DNA of 64,000 nt from Apoda limacodes (taxonomy: Eukaryota > Arthropoda > Insecta > Lepidoptera > Limacodidae). Every line of letters starts with the position of its first letter. Position 1 is the first letter of the stretch. Under the pieces are notes generated by a model, which worked only from the letters and a program-made list of their open reading frames with translations, ran no database searches and had not been told where the DNA came from. Positions 34,914-45,749 of this stretch are shown here, one piece after another. Where the stretch lies: positions 29,135,153 through 29,199,152 of the forward strand of contig OX291545.1 of the NCBI GenBank assembly GCA_946406115.1, given 5' to 3'. The position numbers and the translations under genes were made by a program.

Positions 34914-36920
34914 AACGATAAAACTTATGTTTTTCCCTTTTTAGTTATAAATGAAATAAATTACAGTTTGGAAGTTGATTTAATTTTATTAAATTGATTT
35001 TTTATCGTTTTTTAAAAAAACGTGTTAGACATATTTTTACGGCCAAATTGGATTCTTCAATTTGCCTTTTTTCTTTAAGTCTGACTTAAAGACTTACTTC
35101 ACTTGATGCAAACTCGAAGTATGTTTATTCAGGTAGAATTTTAAACAGCAGTCTTGAACTTACTTCGCAATATATTCTCAACTTGTTGCCTATACTTTTG
35201 TATAGGTATAATTCTTAAGAAAATGTCATAAAATAATCACGGAGCCCGTTTGCCCGCTTTGGTACTACGTATACCTACGTGTACTACCAATAACAAACGG
35301 CCTATAAGTTCGCGCCTTACGCTGAGGACAGTGCATGGACAGTGCCAGTTTGCACCACTGTTACACAGCCTATGTATGAGTGTACATGATGACATCACAA
35401 GTACTAAATTGTTTTGAACATGCAATAAAAATGGTTAACAGAACAAGAATGGGGTATATACCTACTTAAGACAATTTAGCCGTTGTGTTGGGCTAAAAAG
35501 CGGTGTTTGTCCAGTGACACGCACCTTGTTCTGAGCTGCGGCCTATTTGGCAAACCTTCACACAGGTTTCAATCTATCTATCGAAAATGGGAATATTTAG
35601 TTAATACTTTTTACTTTTTATTGATCTGTTTTTTGTGTGTGGTAAATAAACTCTTTTATCTATCTATCTATTTAACCTACACAAACATATAGCAATAACT
35701 AAAAATAAACAAATATAAAATATCGAAAACGTGATTCAATACCAAATCCAGAAAAAGAATAAATAATACCGGATTTTCGTATTATTTCTCATACTAATAT
35801 TAAGTGAAGTAAACTGTGACAAAGAATTGACTAAAGATATTGTTGACCGTCTGTGTGGACGGAACTAGACCACGTATATAATATCAAACTTAATAGTTTG
35901 GGGCAATATTTGCCTTAGTGATGGTTATAGGTGACTATCTAGGGTGACCACGTAAAAATAGTTCTTAAATTTAACTCACAAAAAAAATCTTATAGTGTTT
36001 ATGTCTTCTTATAGCTTGGCAGTGTTGTCATATAAAGTCGTATAGTTGACAATCACAAAGTATTCGAACTAGGTCAGCACAATGGTCTATAGCCTAATTC
36101 TCCTTCTCCGAGGAGATTTTGTGCCTCTGACACACACGCTAAGACAACCTTAACGCTACATCTTACAACTTATATTTTGTATATGACACAAATCATATAA
36201 TCTCGGGCATAGTATAAGAAATAATATCTAGCCTCTTATGCCTCGCGGAATACAAAGACAATCATAATACAGCTAAGTAGTGCTATGCGGTTTGAGTGAT
36301 AGCCCTGCCGACAACGGACAAGACAAATTATAAGGGTTCCGGTTTCGCCACTTGTCTACGGAACCTGCGATCAATAATTAAGAACCCAAAATATGACAGA
36401 GACTCAAGTGTTGAGAAATCGAAAACAATAATAAGCCTCCTTTCTCTAGGAAGAGTCCTAGCAGCTACAGTGGGGTCAAACAACGGCTAAAGAAACAAAC
36501 ACTGATAAAAAAACGCAACAGGGTCTACAACGGCTGGCGCAATTTTTGCTTATCTGAGTTGTGTAGTTTCGGCAGTGTCGTGATTTATGTAGTCGGTCAA
36601 CAAGCCTCGCCATTTTTACCGTACTTGCAGTTTTTGCGATACGTCTGTTACAATATAGGAGATACAAATCTTATTCTGTCAAAAGAACAAAGACTACAAC
36701 AGTTGTTTCCCGTGGCCTAGCTAAATGTTGAATGACACATTGACAAATTACCACAGGCACAACAACCATTTTAAATACAGTCGGCCATCAAAAGCGTCTA
36801 GACAGAGCAATCTTGAGGTGCTCGGCGAGATGAGGGGCGAGAGAACTCGACAAGCCCACGTCGGCACCTCTCATAGTCGGTAGCTGTCCAGCAAGTCATT
36901 TTATTTGTCGCAGCGCCATG
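34914..36920. other. Intergenic, no supported gene
   Basis: No family motif in the open frames (35237-35425 minus, 35483-35692 plus, 36296-36490 plus, 36476-36667 minus). 35560-35670 has TATC/TATCTA-type short tandem runs. A few GC-rich stretches (36100-36140, 36800-36890) look like repeat pieces. I see no RNA gene. Confidence 0.3.
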
Positions 36921-36922
36921 AC

Positions 36923-39195
36923 TTTTTTTATACCACTAAGGTGGCAAACAAGCTTATGGTCCGCCTGATCGTAAGCGGTCACCGTAGCCTATGGACGCTT
37001 GCAACACCAGGGGTATCACTTGCGCGTTGCCGACCCTTCAGAAATCTAATAACTTCTTGAAGAACTCCATACTGTAGTCCTTGCAGAAAACCTTGGCAGG
37101 GAGCTCATTCCACAACTTAAGCGTTCGCGGGAGGAAGTTTCTCTGAAACCGCACTGTACGCGACCATTTAGGTTCTAAAGTGTCAGAATGAATTCCCTGC
37201 CGATGGCGAGCGGTGCGATGGTAGAAAGTAGCCGTGGGCATCATTTTGAACAATTCCTCAGAACACAAACCATTGTACAAGCGGTAGAACACACACACGG
37301 AGGCAAAGTCTATCCTCAGACTTAAGGCTTGATACCGCAAGTGAGTTTGGAATCGTCGACAATTCTCACAGCCCGTCGTTGAACCGAGTCAAAAGGGCCA
37401 AGCTGCTATCCGGGTGCACCTGCCCAGAGATGGCAGCAGTACTCCATATGGGGCTGAACTTGCTACTTGTAAAGTAACAACCTTTGCCCCGACGTGAAGT
37501 ACTGCTTCGCTCTGTTGAGTACAACAAGTTTTTTGGACGCCAGCTACACCTTATCTTGTAAATGATCTCGGAACTGAACATCGCTGGAGATGTCGACACC
37601 AAGGATCCCAATGCTCTTGGAGATGGAGAGGGGAGTGTTCTGGAATTGTGGGACTACAGTTAATGGAGTTTTCTTAGCGGTGAACGCGCACACTTGTGTC
37701 TTTGTAGGGTTGAATCGGACCAAGTTTACCCGTCCCCAGTCAGAGACCTGGGACAGTGTGGTCTCGATTTGAGAAACAAGTTCTTCGCGGTTTCCCTCCA
37801 CAACGGAACGAGGGATGTTTGCACGACCCGTGTAAAAAGCGTCTCCAGTACTGTCATCTGCATAGCAATGTATGTTGTTGATGTCCAACATGTCATTGAT
37901 ATGCAGTAGAAACAGCGTAGGAGACAGCACAGAGCCTTGCGGGACACCAGCATTAATGTCCATGCTATCAGAGCAGCTACCGTCAACTACGGTTCGTATG
38001 CGTCCGCCGGACAAAAAGCTAGCCACCCATTTGCACAAACCCTCGGGCACTCCGTAAGATAGCAACTTCGATAGAAGACCCAGGTGCCAGACCCGATCGA
38101 ACGCCTTCGCTATGTCCAGGCTACATGCCAATGCCTCCCCCTGACTCTCAATGGCTAGTGCCCATTGGTGTGTGAGATACACTAGAAGGTCACCAGTCAA
38201 GCGACCGTGGCGAAAGCCATATTGACGGTCACTGACCAGGTCGTGTACTTCTAGGTATCTTAGAAGCTATGTGTTGATCACACGCTCCATCGCCTTAGAG
38301 AGGAGAGAGGTAATAGCGATAGGCCTGTAATTCGATGGATCTGATCTATGGCCCTTTTTGGGCACCGGGTGCACATTCGCAGTCTTCCATGAAGACGGAA
38401 ATTGCCTAGTGTGGTAGGAAAGCGCGAACAGGCGCGTGAGTACAGGACATAACTCAGGAGCACACTGCTTAAGCACCACTGCTGGTATACCGTCTGGCCC
38501 ACTCGACTTATGAACGTCTAGAGAAAGCAACGCCCGCCGGACCTCCCGCTGCGATATGGAGATTTCCGGCATGGTCTTACCGCACTACAGTATAGTAGGT
38601 GATACAGTGCCTTCGTTGTTCATATTCGAGCTTTCTCTTTTGACACTATGGGCAAAGTCACCACCGGTCTTTCGCAGTAGTGGTTACAACGACTGGCAAA
38701 AGTTCCCTTCGGCAGCTTAAGCAAGCGACAAGAAAGCACGACTGCCATTGCTCCTTGAAATTCAGCTCTGGCAGTTGTTTTCTTACTGAACCTCGAGGCA
38801 GCATTTCATTTGCGTTTTAATTCAGAAAAATTTGGATCCTTATTATTACAAGCCGTTGTCCAAGCCTTATGCGCAGTTCGCTTCAGTAGTTTAGCTTCTC
38901 TGCAAGACCTACAAAACCACGGCTGCTAATTGACGCCGACTGCTTTTCGCGGAGTAGTAGAATAAAAAGTAGAATAAAACATTTCACACCAGCGAAGATT
39001 TTTTCAGTGATTGCGGCTGCGCAGACGTCAGGATCTTCTGAGCTAAAGCAGAGCTGCCTCCACGGTTACGATGCATAAAGTTCTCGAAATACGTCCCAGT
39101 CTGCCGACTTATAATGCCGCACACGATGCCTATTAGTTGGTCCAGACGAATCAGGTTGTGGGCATGACACTTGGGTCCGAACGAGACAGTAGTCC
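36923..39195 (-). mobile_element. LINE family A, copy 2
   Basis: Minus strand, from a truncated endonuclease end (about 39195-38985, frameshifted) through linker, RT (38572-37560) and C-terminal domain (37560-37038) to the family tail and A-run at 36923-36930. The RT is the best preserved of the family here: LDIAKAFDRVWHLGLLSKLL, AGVPQGSVLSPTLFLLHIND and HCYADDSTGDAF are intact. A frame break at 38200-38267 (an R-H-G-R-L change before TGDLLVYL) and another near 37340 disable it. The 5' side stops abruptly at 39195 against an inverted partial copy (39196-40002). Confidence 0.9.
37544..38572 (-). pseudogene. LINE family A RT, copy 2
   Basis: Two overlapping frames (38572-38267 and 38200-37544) cover fingers to thumb: KSSGPDGIPAVVLKQCAPEL; PVPKKGHRSDPSNYRPIAIT; FDRVWH with the motif A Asp; GVPQGSVLSPTLF (motif B); YADD (motif C); and FNPTKTQVCAFTAKK. 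Reverse transcription of element RNA would be its role in an active copy. One frame change separates the two frames, so this copy cannot make full ORF2 protein. Confidence 0.85.
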
Positions 39196-40002
39196 GAGCA
39201 GTGGTGCTTAAGCAGTGTGCTCCTGAGTTATGTCCTGTACTCACGCGCCTCTTCGCGCTTTCCTATCACACTATGCCATTTCCGTCTTCATGGAAGACTG
39301 CGAATGTGTACCCGGTGCCCAAAAAGAGCATCAGATCCATCGAATTACAGGCCTATCGCTATAACCTCTCTCCTCTCCAAGGTGATGGAGCGTGTGATCA
39401 ACACACAGCTTCTAAAATACCGAAAAGTACACGACCTGGTTAGTGACCGTCAATATGGCTTTCGCCACGGTCGCTCGATTGGTGACCTTCTAGTGTATCT
39501 CACACACCGATAGGCACTAGCCATTGAGAGTCAGGGGCCTCCCATGTAGCCTGGACATAGCGAAGACGTTCGGTCGGGTCTGGCACCGGGGTCTTTGATC
39601 TAAGTTGCCATCTTACGGAGTGCCCGAGGGTTTCTGCAAATGTGTGGCTAGCTTTTTGTCTGGCAGACACATATGAGACGTAGTTCACGGTAGTTGGCTC
39701 TGATAGCCATCGACATTAATGCTGGTGTCACGCAAGGCTCTGTGCTGTCTCCTACGCTATTTCTACTACATATCAATGACATGTTGGACATCAATAACAT
39801 ACATTGCTATGCAGATGACAGTGCTGGAGACGCTTATTACTCGGGTCGTGCAAACACCCCTAGTTCCGTTGTGGAGAAAAAGCGCGGAGAACCTTTGTCT
39901 CAAATCGAGACCACTCTGTCCAAGGTCTTTGACTGCGGACGGGAAAACTTGATCTAATTCAACCCTAGAAAGACACAAATCTGCGCGTTCACTGCTACCA
40001 CT
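39196..40002 (+). mobile_element. LINE family A, copy 3, inverted against copy 2
   Basis: Plus-strand RT segment corresponding base for base to 38482-37672 of copy 2 in opposite orientation, with small indels and many substitutions (e.g. a 12-bp loss after CCCAAAAAG, a stop in CACACACCGATAGG). The YADD-encoding word GCTATGCAGATGACAGTG is kept near 39812. It starts within CAGTGGTGCTTAAGCAGTG, directly after copy 2's truncated endonuclease, and ends without a 3' tail at about 40002. Confidence 0.85.
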
Positions 40003-40076
40003 TTACCATGGTAATTGTATTTAATTTATTAGGGATATTACTAAACTATTCCGTAGACTTTGTGTTTTTACTTTTT

Positions 40077-40858
40077 GAAGTAAAAAATTCTTTAGCGGCA
40101 TTGTGCATTTTTTTGGTATGGGTAAAAAATGTTAAACTCGCGTCAGGTCAACTGTCCTGATCGAAAATTCATATAAAATTCGTAAAACGGAACACGCATC
40201 AGATTTATTTTCATTAGTTTATTTTTCTTGATGAGTAAAAAATGATAAACTCGCGTCAGACTGATCTTGAGACGGAAACCATAATGCCACACCATAAAAA
40301 TTCGTAAGACGGAAACCATAATGCCACGCCTATTATAATTTTGAAGTGAAAACGTCTTTAGCGGCGTTGTGAACTTTTTTTGTGATGAAAGTGCGGATTA
40401 CACACGTTAAAATGTGATACGATACGAGGTGAGATAAAATTAATTGTAGAGCATAGCTTACGTTACACTGGATAGGAGGTATATCTATGTGTTGACGTGT
40501 CACTAGGTGATTTTGTAGAAAATAAATAAACAATCTTTATTTATTATGTTAGATTGTGTCAAAGAAAATAGTCGAAAGTCGGAGTAAGAGACGTGTGATA
40601 GGATAAAGAGCCAGTTCCATAGTAGTATTGGCATTGTAATATATTACGTTTAATATAGCTTCTTACATTTTTAGAAATATAGGTAGGATGTTGCTCAAAA
40701 ATATACAATGGGTCAAGACATATCTTGTGACATATTTGACTGTTAAGCGCGAATCGTTTGTAAAGGACATTGGTTCCCTACAATTAAATATGACGTTTGA
40801 GTATGTTTATGTATGTAGTATGTTTTCACTTCTGCCGACACTCCCGGAGTGCAACCTG
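40077..40858 (+). mobile_element. Short inverted-terminal element, copy 2 with a nested start
   Basis: Shares with 8906-9265 the start (TTTAGCGGCaTTGTGCA at 40091 and again, better, at 40343: GAAGTGAAAACgTCTTTAGCGG), the GTTAAACTCGCGTCAGGTCA word (40132), and the end GTTTTCACTTCTGCCGAC with CACTCCCGGAGTGCAACC (40822-40855). 40343-40858 is therefore a complete ~516-bp copy with inverted 11-bp ends, and 40077-40342 is an older partial copy. A plus frame at 40688-40891 inside it is not supported. Confidence 0.6.
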
Positions 40859-41039
40859 TTTTTTTTTACAATTTTGTGTATTAGGGACTAATGACAATTC
40901 AGTACCTACATTGACATAAGTTATACCAAACAAGGACTTTCTTCTTGAATATGTCTTGGGTGACTAATATGAAGTTTTTTAAGAAGATGCCACTGTAAGG
41001 GCACGGTCTACCCTCTACTCTTGGAGATTAGGGTAAGTT

Positions 41040-41240
41040 CTCATAATTTTTAGGGTTCAAATGTAAACTTTGTTGTACCTCAATTGTAAACTTTATTTTC
41101 CGTCTGTCTAGACCCTTTTTCTCAGGGACGCGTGAAGGTATCAAGTTGTAATTAATGAATTTCATATACTAAAGCCTCTTAAAGTTGTAATAAAATCAAA
41201 TTTCTAAGTCAACGCAATAAAAAATATGCCAAAAATACGA
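41040..41240 (-). repeat. Dispersed repeat tail, inverse copy of 20290-20490
   Basis: Inverse-complement match to 20290-20490: ccgtctgtctagACCC, CAGGGACGCGTGAAGGTATCA, AATGAATTTCATATACTAAAG and 'aagttgtaataaaa'. Diverged, with indels. No coding content. It passes directly into the tandem repeat that starts at 41231. Confidence 0.55.
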
Positions 41241-41449
41241 TTATTTTTGTCGCAAATTGTGACATAAATAAATCGAAACCACCACCATTAAATTTGGCAA
41301 GACGCAAATGTTATACATCACAAACATAGATGAAAATTCAAAAATACGGTTATTTTTGTCGCATATTGTGACATAAATAAATCAAAACCACCACCATTAA
41401 ATTTGGCAAGACGCAAGATGTTATACATCACAAACATAGAAGAAAATTT
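41231..41449. repeat. 109-bp tandem duplication
   Basis: Two units (41231 and 41340) starting AAAAATACGATTATTTTTGT, each with GTGACATAAATAAATC, CCACCACCATTAAATTTGGC and ATGTTATACATCACAAACA. Few differences, so the duplication is recent relative to its surroundings. Confidence 0.85.
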
Positions 41450-41869
41450 AAAAAACTAATCATAAACCTGTGAGTCTTCATCTCATGATGGGTGAACTAT
41501 CTGCTTCTAATAAATTTGTACAGACCTTGCGGCGCAGTAGATAAAAAACTATGGTAAATTTTTTTAAAAGAAAGTAAAAATTTCTGTAAAAGTCGCCATT
41601 TTTGCCTGAACGAAAGTTTTCTGAAGACTTTAAAAAATGGGGATGTTCTAAAACGCAAGAAGGAAGTTAGAAAAGTGGTTAAAGGTAATGAAGTCTATCT
41701 GTTTGTTTAAAAACTTATTTTGTCCTCTAGTTTTGGTCACCCTACATAATCGTGATGGACTGTGAGGCAATCGGCTTATGAAGATGACGTGTGGGAAGTA
41801 AGTTTAGGTCGTGCGTCTGGATTTTGTGTGATTTGTTCATTTTATGGACATCATTACTTATACATACAT

Positions 41870-42035
41870 ATACAAAAAGTCGGTGGTGGTCTAGGCTGAT
41901 TTTACCTTGCGTCCTGAGTGGCGGAGGTTTGAGCCCCTCGTGTACTAATAAGTATTTTTCTTGATTTCTCAAGTACATTCATTATTCATATTTACACCAC
42001 TGACTTAACGATGAAGGAAAAACATCGTGAGGAAA
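41870..42035 (+). repeat. tRNA-derived SINE
   Basis: B-box-like GGTTTGAGCCC at 41926-41936 after a diverged tRNA-like head (gtggtctaggctgattttacc), then an unrelated body ending GAAGGAAAAACATCGTGAGG, a tail I recognise from lepidopteran SINEs. 41450-41869 before it has no supported gene. Confidence 0.6.
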
Positions 42036-42049
42036 CTAAAAATATAAAA

Positions 42050-43100
42050 TATATATTCGGTACCCTAATTTATATTTGTGAAAGTCTGTTTGTTTGTTTT
42101 TCGCTTATTATTGCTTATCGTCGCTGCGGAAAATCTAATTGAACTGAAATATAGCAGAGGGGTAGTTTAGGGGGTAGAAAAGAGGCGGAGAAGGACATAG
42201 GCTAAGTCTTATCCTGGAAAAGTTTCGCCAGCAGTAACTATAACCGAATCCCACGTAGACGAACTATAGCTACTCATATAGCTTGCTATAAAAACTTCCT
42301 TACTATAATCATTGAATTGCCGGTATAGGAATCCCACGCTGATAACCGAATTTATCGCAGGCGTAGACGCGGGCAAAAGCTAGTATTTTAATCGTTTAAT
42401 CTATCAATAAATTATATCTACTTACAAAAAACCCTTGGAAGTAGATATAAACTAAATTAGTTATTTGAAATATTATATAGAAACTACGTGACTCGCCTAC
42501 AAGCGAAAAAAATTTCAATGAAAAAAGGCAAATAAATACACAATATATATCTACCTACAAAAACGATAGTTAGTGTAATGTAACGAAATGTTGCAATTTT
42601 ATCCTTAAATATTGCGTTTTTGATACAAAAATCATCTTATTTTTGCATGAAAAATACATATATTTTAGCAACAATTATAAAGATAACAATTATTATCTTT
42701 ATACACAACAATAATGCACGGTTTATTTCCACTATGAAATCAATTTCTGTGTATGTTTTTGTCTTTCAAACTTTTATTATATTATATCTATTTTTACATT
42801 GCCTTGATGTAATAGTTAATAATTATCGTACACAAATAATGTTATAGGATGTACAATTTCAATATAAAACGACATTACGCTTTACGCCAAAAACTATTAA
42901 AACAACTAGTTTTGTAAGTACTCATAAAATCTTAACGTGTGTTATAATTGCGAAACGAAAAACAAAATTGAGTACGTATGCTAATTTAATTATGTTTCTA
43001 ATTGGTACCATAATATATAAATAAATAAATACATAAAACATAATAGTAGCCAAAGCCTAAGACGACTTTACTCAAAATAAATGCTAGCGAATTGCCCTGA
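42050..43100. other. Repeat tail then AT-rich sequence
   Basis: 42060-42385 is dispersed-repeat text (gaaagtctgtttgtttgttt at the start; GATAACCGAATTTATCGCAGG and gcgggcaaaagctagta at the end). 42400-43100 is AT-rich; a plus frame at 42620-42847 is hydrophobic, low-complexity and unsupported. Confidence 0.35.
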
Positions 43101-43126
43101 ACATAAGGCCATAGATTAGTATGTAT

Positions 43127-43500
43127 AATATATATATATATATATATATATAATACCTTTAAGCGAGCAATTCTTGTATATATGTATATATATATATATA
43201 TATATAATCCGAATCTCGTAAACGGCTCCGCCGATTTTCATGTAATTTAGTATGCAGCGGGTTTCGGGGACGATAAATCGATCTAGCTAGGTTTCATTTT
43301 TAGAAAATGTCGTTTTATCCGTGTTTTTAGGCAGTAGTGATAGTAATAAGCAACATTAAAGCTATTTGACAATAGATGGCGTTATTAAGCAACGGTTAAG
43401 CTACTTGACAATAGATGGCGTTGTTTAAAAACAAACGAGCAACGCTCGGTCCTCCAGGTACTAATAATTATTCTGCGTATTATTTTTTATACCAGGCCTA
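43127..43500. repeat. TA microsatellites and a dispersed repeat
   Basis: (TA)n runs at 43127-43152 and 43176-43206, then a repeat body with CGAATCTCGTAAACGGCTCC, GTATGCAGCGGGTTTCGGGG, GATAAATCGATCTAGCTAGG and a locally duplicated word TGACAATAGATGGCGTT (43368 and 43405). It is a common non-coding insect repeat pattern. Confidence 0.6.
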
Positions 43501-43808
43501 AGCTATGAAAATTGGTGACCGTACGGCGCTCAGCAGTTATGGCGGAAACATACTTACTTGTCGTGGCGTGTCGTGAAGCGCCAGAAGCATATCGGTTTCA
43601 TACATTTAATATGGTTAGGGACATATTTACATGTCGTGTCGCAACATGTTCTGTCGAGGCACCGACTGCTCGCCACCGATTGCGCCAGTGCGGTGGTGGG
43701 GGTTATGACGCGACACGACACAACAGGCAAATGTGTTACTATTCTGTCGCGTGGCTCGTGGCGCGAACATCTAACGGGCACTTTTTAATTCAGTTTATTT
43801 GCAGCAAA

Positions 43809-43927
43809 ATGACTGACGATCTTATAGAACTTGTACGTCAACGAAAAGTTATATATGACTCAAAGTGTAAAGAGTACAAGGATCATTTGATCAGAAATAC
43901 TGCTTGGGAAGAAATTGCTGAAATTTT
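43809..43927 (+). pseudogene. Harbinger MADF-domain protein, first exon
   Basis: ATG at 43809 opens a segment reading MTDDLIELVRQRKVIYDSKC, then KEYKDHLIRNTAWEEIAEIL, which is helix 1-2 of a MADF domain (pattern 'LI..Vr..p.iyd.....y.d....aW.eIa'). It then meets a GTACGTAA donor at 43928. In PIF/Harbinger elements the partner protein helps the transposase bind DNA and enter the nucleus. The rest of the MADF domain is not found downstream in the expected place. Confidence 0.7.
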
Positions 43928-44883
43928 GTACGTAAATAATAGTATTTTACTTTAATATTTATTTGAAAAGGGATAAATGAATAATTATTCAAAATTAACA
44001 ATTAATACTGTTTAAGAATTTTGTTTTCCTCGGCGAATTATTTCTATTTGCCATGGTACTCTCCCTTCTTGACTAATAAAATACTCTTTGTATTTCTCTT
44101 TGACATAAACAGAGTTTTGTGATGGGTTTCTTGGTAAAGGTTCAATATTAAGTAGACAATCGATGTTGCTGCTATGCTCAGCAGAATTCATCAAATTTTC
44201 TTCAGGTTTATCTGTGCTTGTCTACCATGTCCGGCTGGACTTGCATAGGTCCATGAAATACTCGAAATAGAGTCTGTAAAATACCAAACGCATTTTCTAC
44301 ACACCGGCGTGCACATGATAAGCGATAATTAAATATTTTATTTGCATCATTGTAAACTAGCTTGTCTTTTTGATAAGGTTTTAACAAATATGTTTTCAAC
44401 GGGAATGTTGCATCAGCAACAATAGTGTATGGCATAGGTTGTAAGTTTACACTCGGTGGTTCATCCTGTGGTATATTTAATGCTTTCTGCTCAAATAATC
44501 TTCCCATCAAAGATTTGTCGTATATGCCACCGTCACTGTTTCGACCATACGCACCTACGTCAATCATGATAAATTTGTATTGCGCGTCAACTAATGCAAG
44601 TAAAACTATGGAGGGTACTTGTTTATAGTTATAATAAGTAGTAGCCATCTAATGCTGCAATACAATTTGGAAAATGCCAAAATTATTTAAAGTTATTTGC
44701 AATATCCTTTCCCATTTGTTCGGAAGGTGTAGGCATTACAATAGGTGCCATATTTTTCCAAATGGCTTCACACACTGCTTGTACTTTAACTCTCACACTC
44801 GAAAATCCCATGCGATAGTTGAACGCCAACGATCGAAAAGTGTGTCCAGTAGCTAAAGACAAGACATTCAAGCACCAACATAC

Positions 44884-45063
44884 ATCCAGTCACCTATACC
44901 CGCTCCGTCACCAACACATATCCAATCATCATCATTTCCATCCAGATTAAATTCAAAACCTGTTGTTTCAGATGACTTGATGGCATACTACGACATTAAA
45001 AATTTTGATGATGGTGAACTTGAAAATGATGGTTGTACTAATGATTTAATGATAAAAAAATGA
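44884..45063 (+). pseudogene. Acidic/serine-rich ORF piece inside the Harbinger element
   Basis: Open plus-strand segment beginning SPIPAPSPTHIQSSSFPSRL and ending in acidic text (VVSDDLMAYYDIKNFDDGEL, stop 45061-45063). It could be the last exon of the MADF partner gene, since a possible AG acceptor precedes it. Oddly it lies between the middle and N-terminal parts of the opposite-strand transposase. Confidence 0.35.
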
Positions 45064-45284
45064 TTGTTAAACTAATAAATAAGACAGCAGAGTCTGATTA
45101 CTTAAATGTTGATTTCATATATGTTAGTTTTATTTATGATAAATGATTGTTAAATCTAATTCATACAAATTAAGATTGTTAAACTAATAAATAAGACAGC
45201 AGAGTGTAATTACTGAAATGTTGATTTTATATATGTTAGTTTTATTATAAATCATTGTTAAACCTAATTCATACAACAGCATAG
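45062..45284. repeat. 112-bp tandem duplication inside the Harbinger element
   Basis: Two units beginning GATTGTTAAACTAATAAATA (45062 and 45174), each with AAGACAGCAGAGT, AATGTTGATTT and TATATGTTAGTTTTAT. It occupies the place where the N-terminal third of the transposase frame is missing. Confidence 0.85.
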
Positions 45285-45749
45285 TCAATTATATTTTTTT
45301 AAAGCTATAGAACTTACCTTAAACATAACGCAAGTCTTTCTTTAGTACCTATGGGATCACGAAATTTAGTATGTACTTTTTTATGTCTCCTTCAATCAGC
45401 GAATGGACTTCCTCATATTGTGCTTTGTTCATTCTAAAGTACTGATGAAATTTCTCTTCGTCACCCTTTAATTCTTTAACAAGATGATGAAATTCACCTA
45501 TTTTTTCTCCCTCTGTTTATAGGGTCAACCCAGTATCTTCTTTTTTTTTGCTTTTAAGAAGTTTCATTGCTAAGAGAAATTGAAGGTCTTCATCAAAATC
45601 ACTATCCGAATCAGAAGAAAACATTATGTATGTTTGAACGCTGCAAGCGTACGCCAGAGTACGCCACGACACGACACGTTTAGTGTGCTCACTCACCGTC
45701 ACGACAGTAAGCATCACGACACGCCACGACACGTTAGTATGTTTCCGCC

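Larger units (their letters stand above)
44012..45624 (-). pseudogene. PIF/Harbinger transposase, fragmented
   Basis: Pieces in order on the minus strand: an acidic N-terminus (MFSSDSDSDFDEDLQFLLAM, 45624) and a KIGEFHHLVKELKGDEEKFH / YFRMNKAQYEEVHSLI block (to about 45340); a gap; a helix-turn-helix region LATGHTFRSLAFNYRMG... and PTPSEQMGKDIA (44871-44683); FPNCIAALDG, ending at the first catalytic Asp, where a short deletion follows (about 44650); SIVLLALVDAQYKFIMIDVG with YGRNSDGGIY (second Asp region); SCARRCVENAFGIL with the catalytic Glu; another deletion at 44208-44212; then the C-terminal KEKYKEYFISQEGRVPWQ. The catalytic triad was once complete, but deletions and frameshifts break it. 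Confidence 0.8.
43541..45749. mobile_element. PIF/Harbinger DNA transposon, defective
   Basis: Bounded by 36-bp terminal inverted repeats starting GGCGGAAACATACT at 43541-43576 and 45714-45749, matching at 34 of 36 positions, with extra CGACACG-rich subterminal words just inside. It carries the two genes typical of this superfamily: a DDE transposase (minus, 45624-44012, in pieces) and a MADF/Myb-SANT-like DNA-binding protein (plus, 43809 onward). Flanking 3-bp TWA target duplication is not evident (TAT on the left, TTG on the right). Internal deletions and an inner 112-bp duplication make it non-autonomous. Confidence 0.85.

Noticed and set aside
36923..40002. Twin-priming 5' inversion as the origin of the inverted LINE pair
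   Set aside because: Twin priming joins neighbouring parts of one element; here the inverted piece duplicates a segment that is also present in the main copy.
43512..43955. 147-codon ORF as a single host gene
   Set aside because: Its first two thirds are the terminal inverted repeat and subterminal repeats of the Harbinger element; only the part from 43809 resembles a MADF protein.
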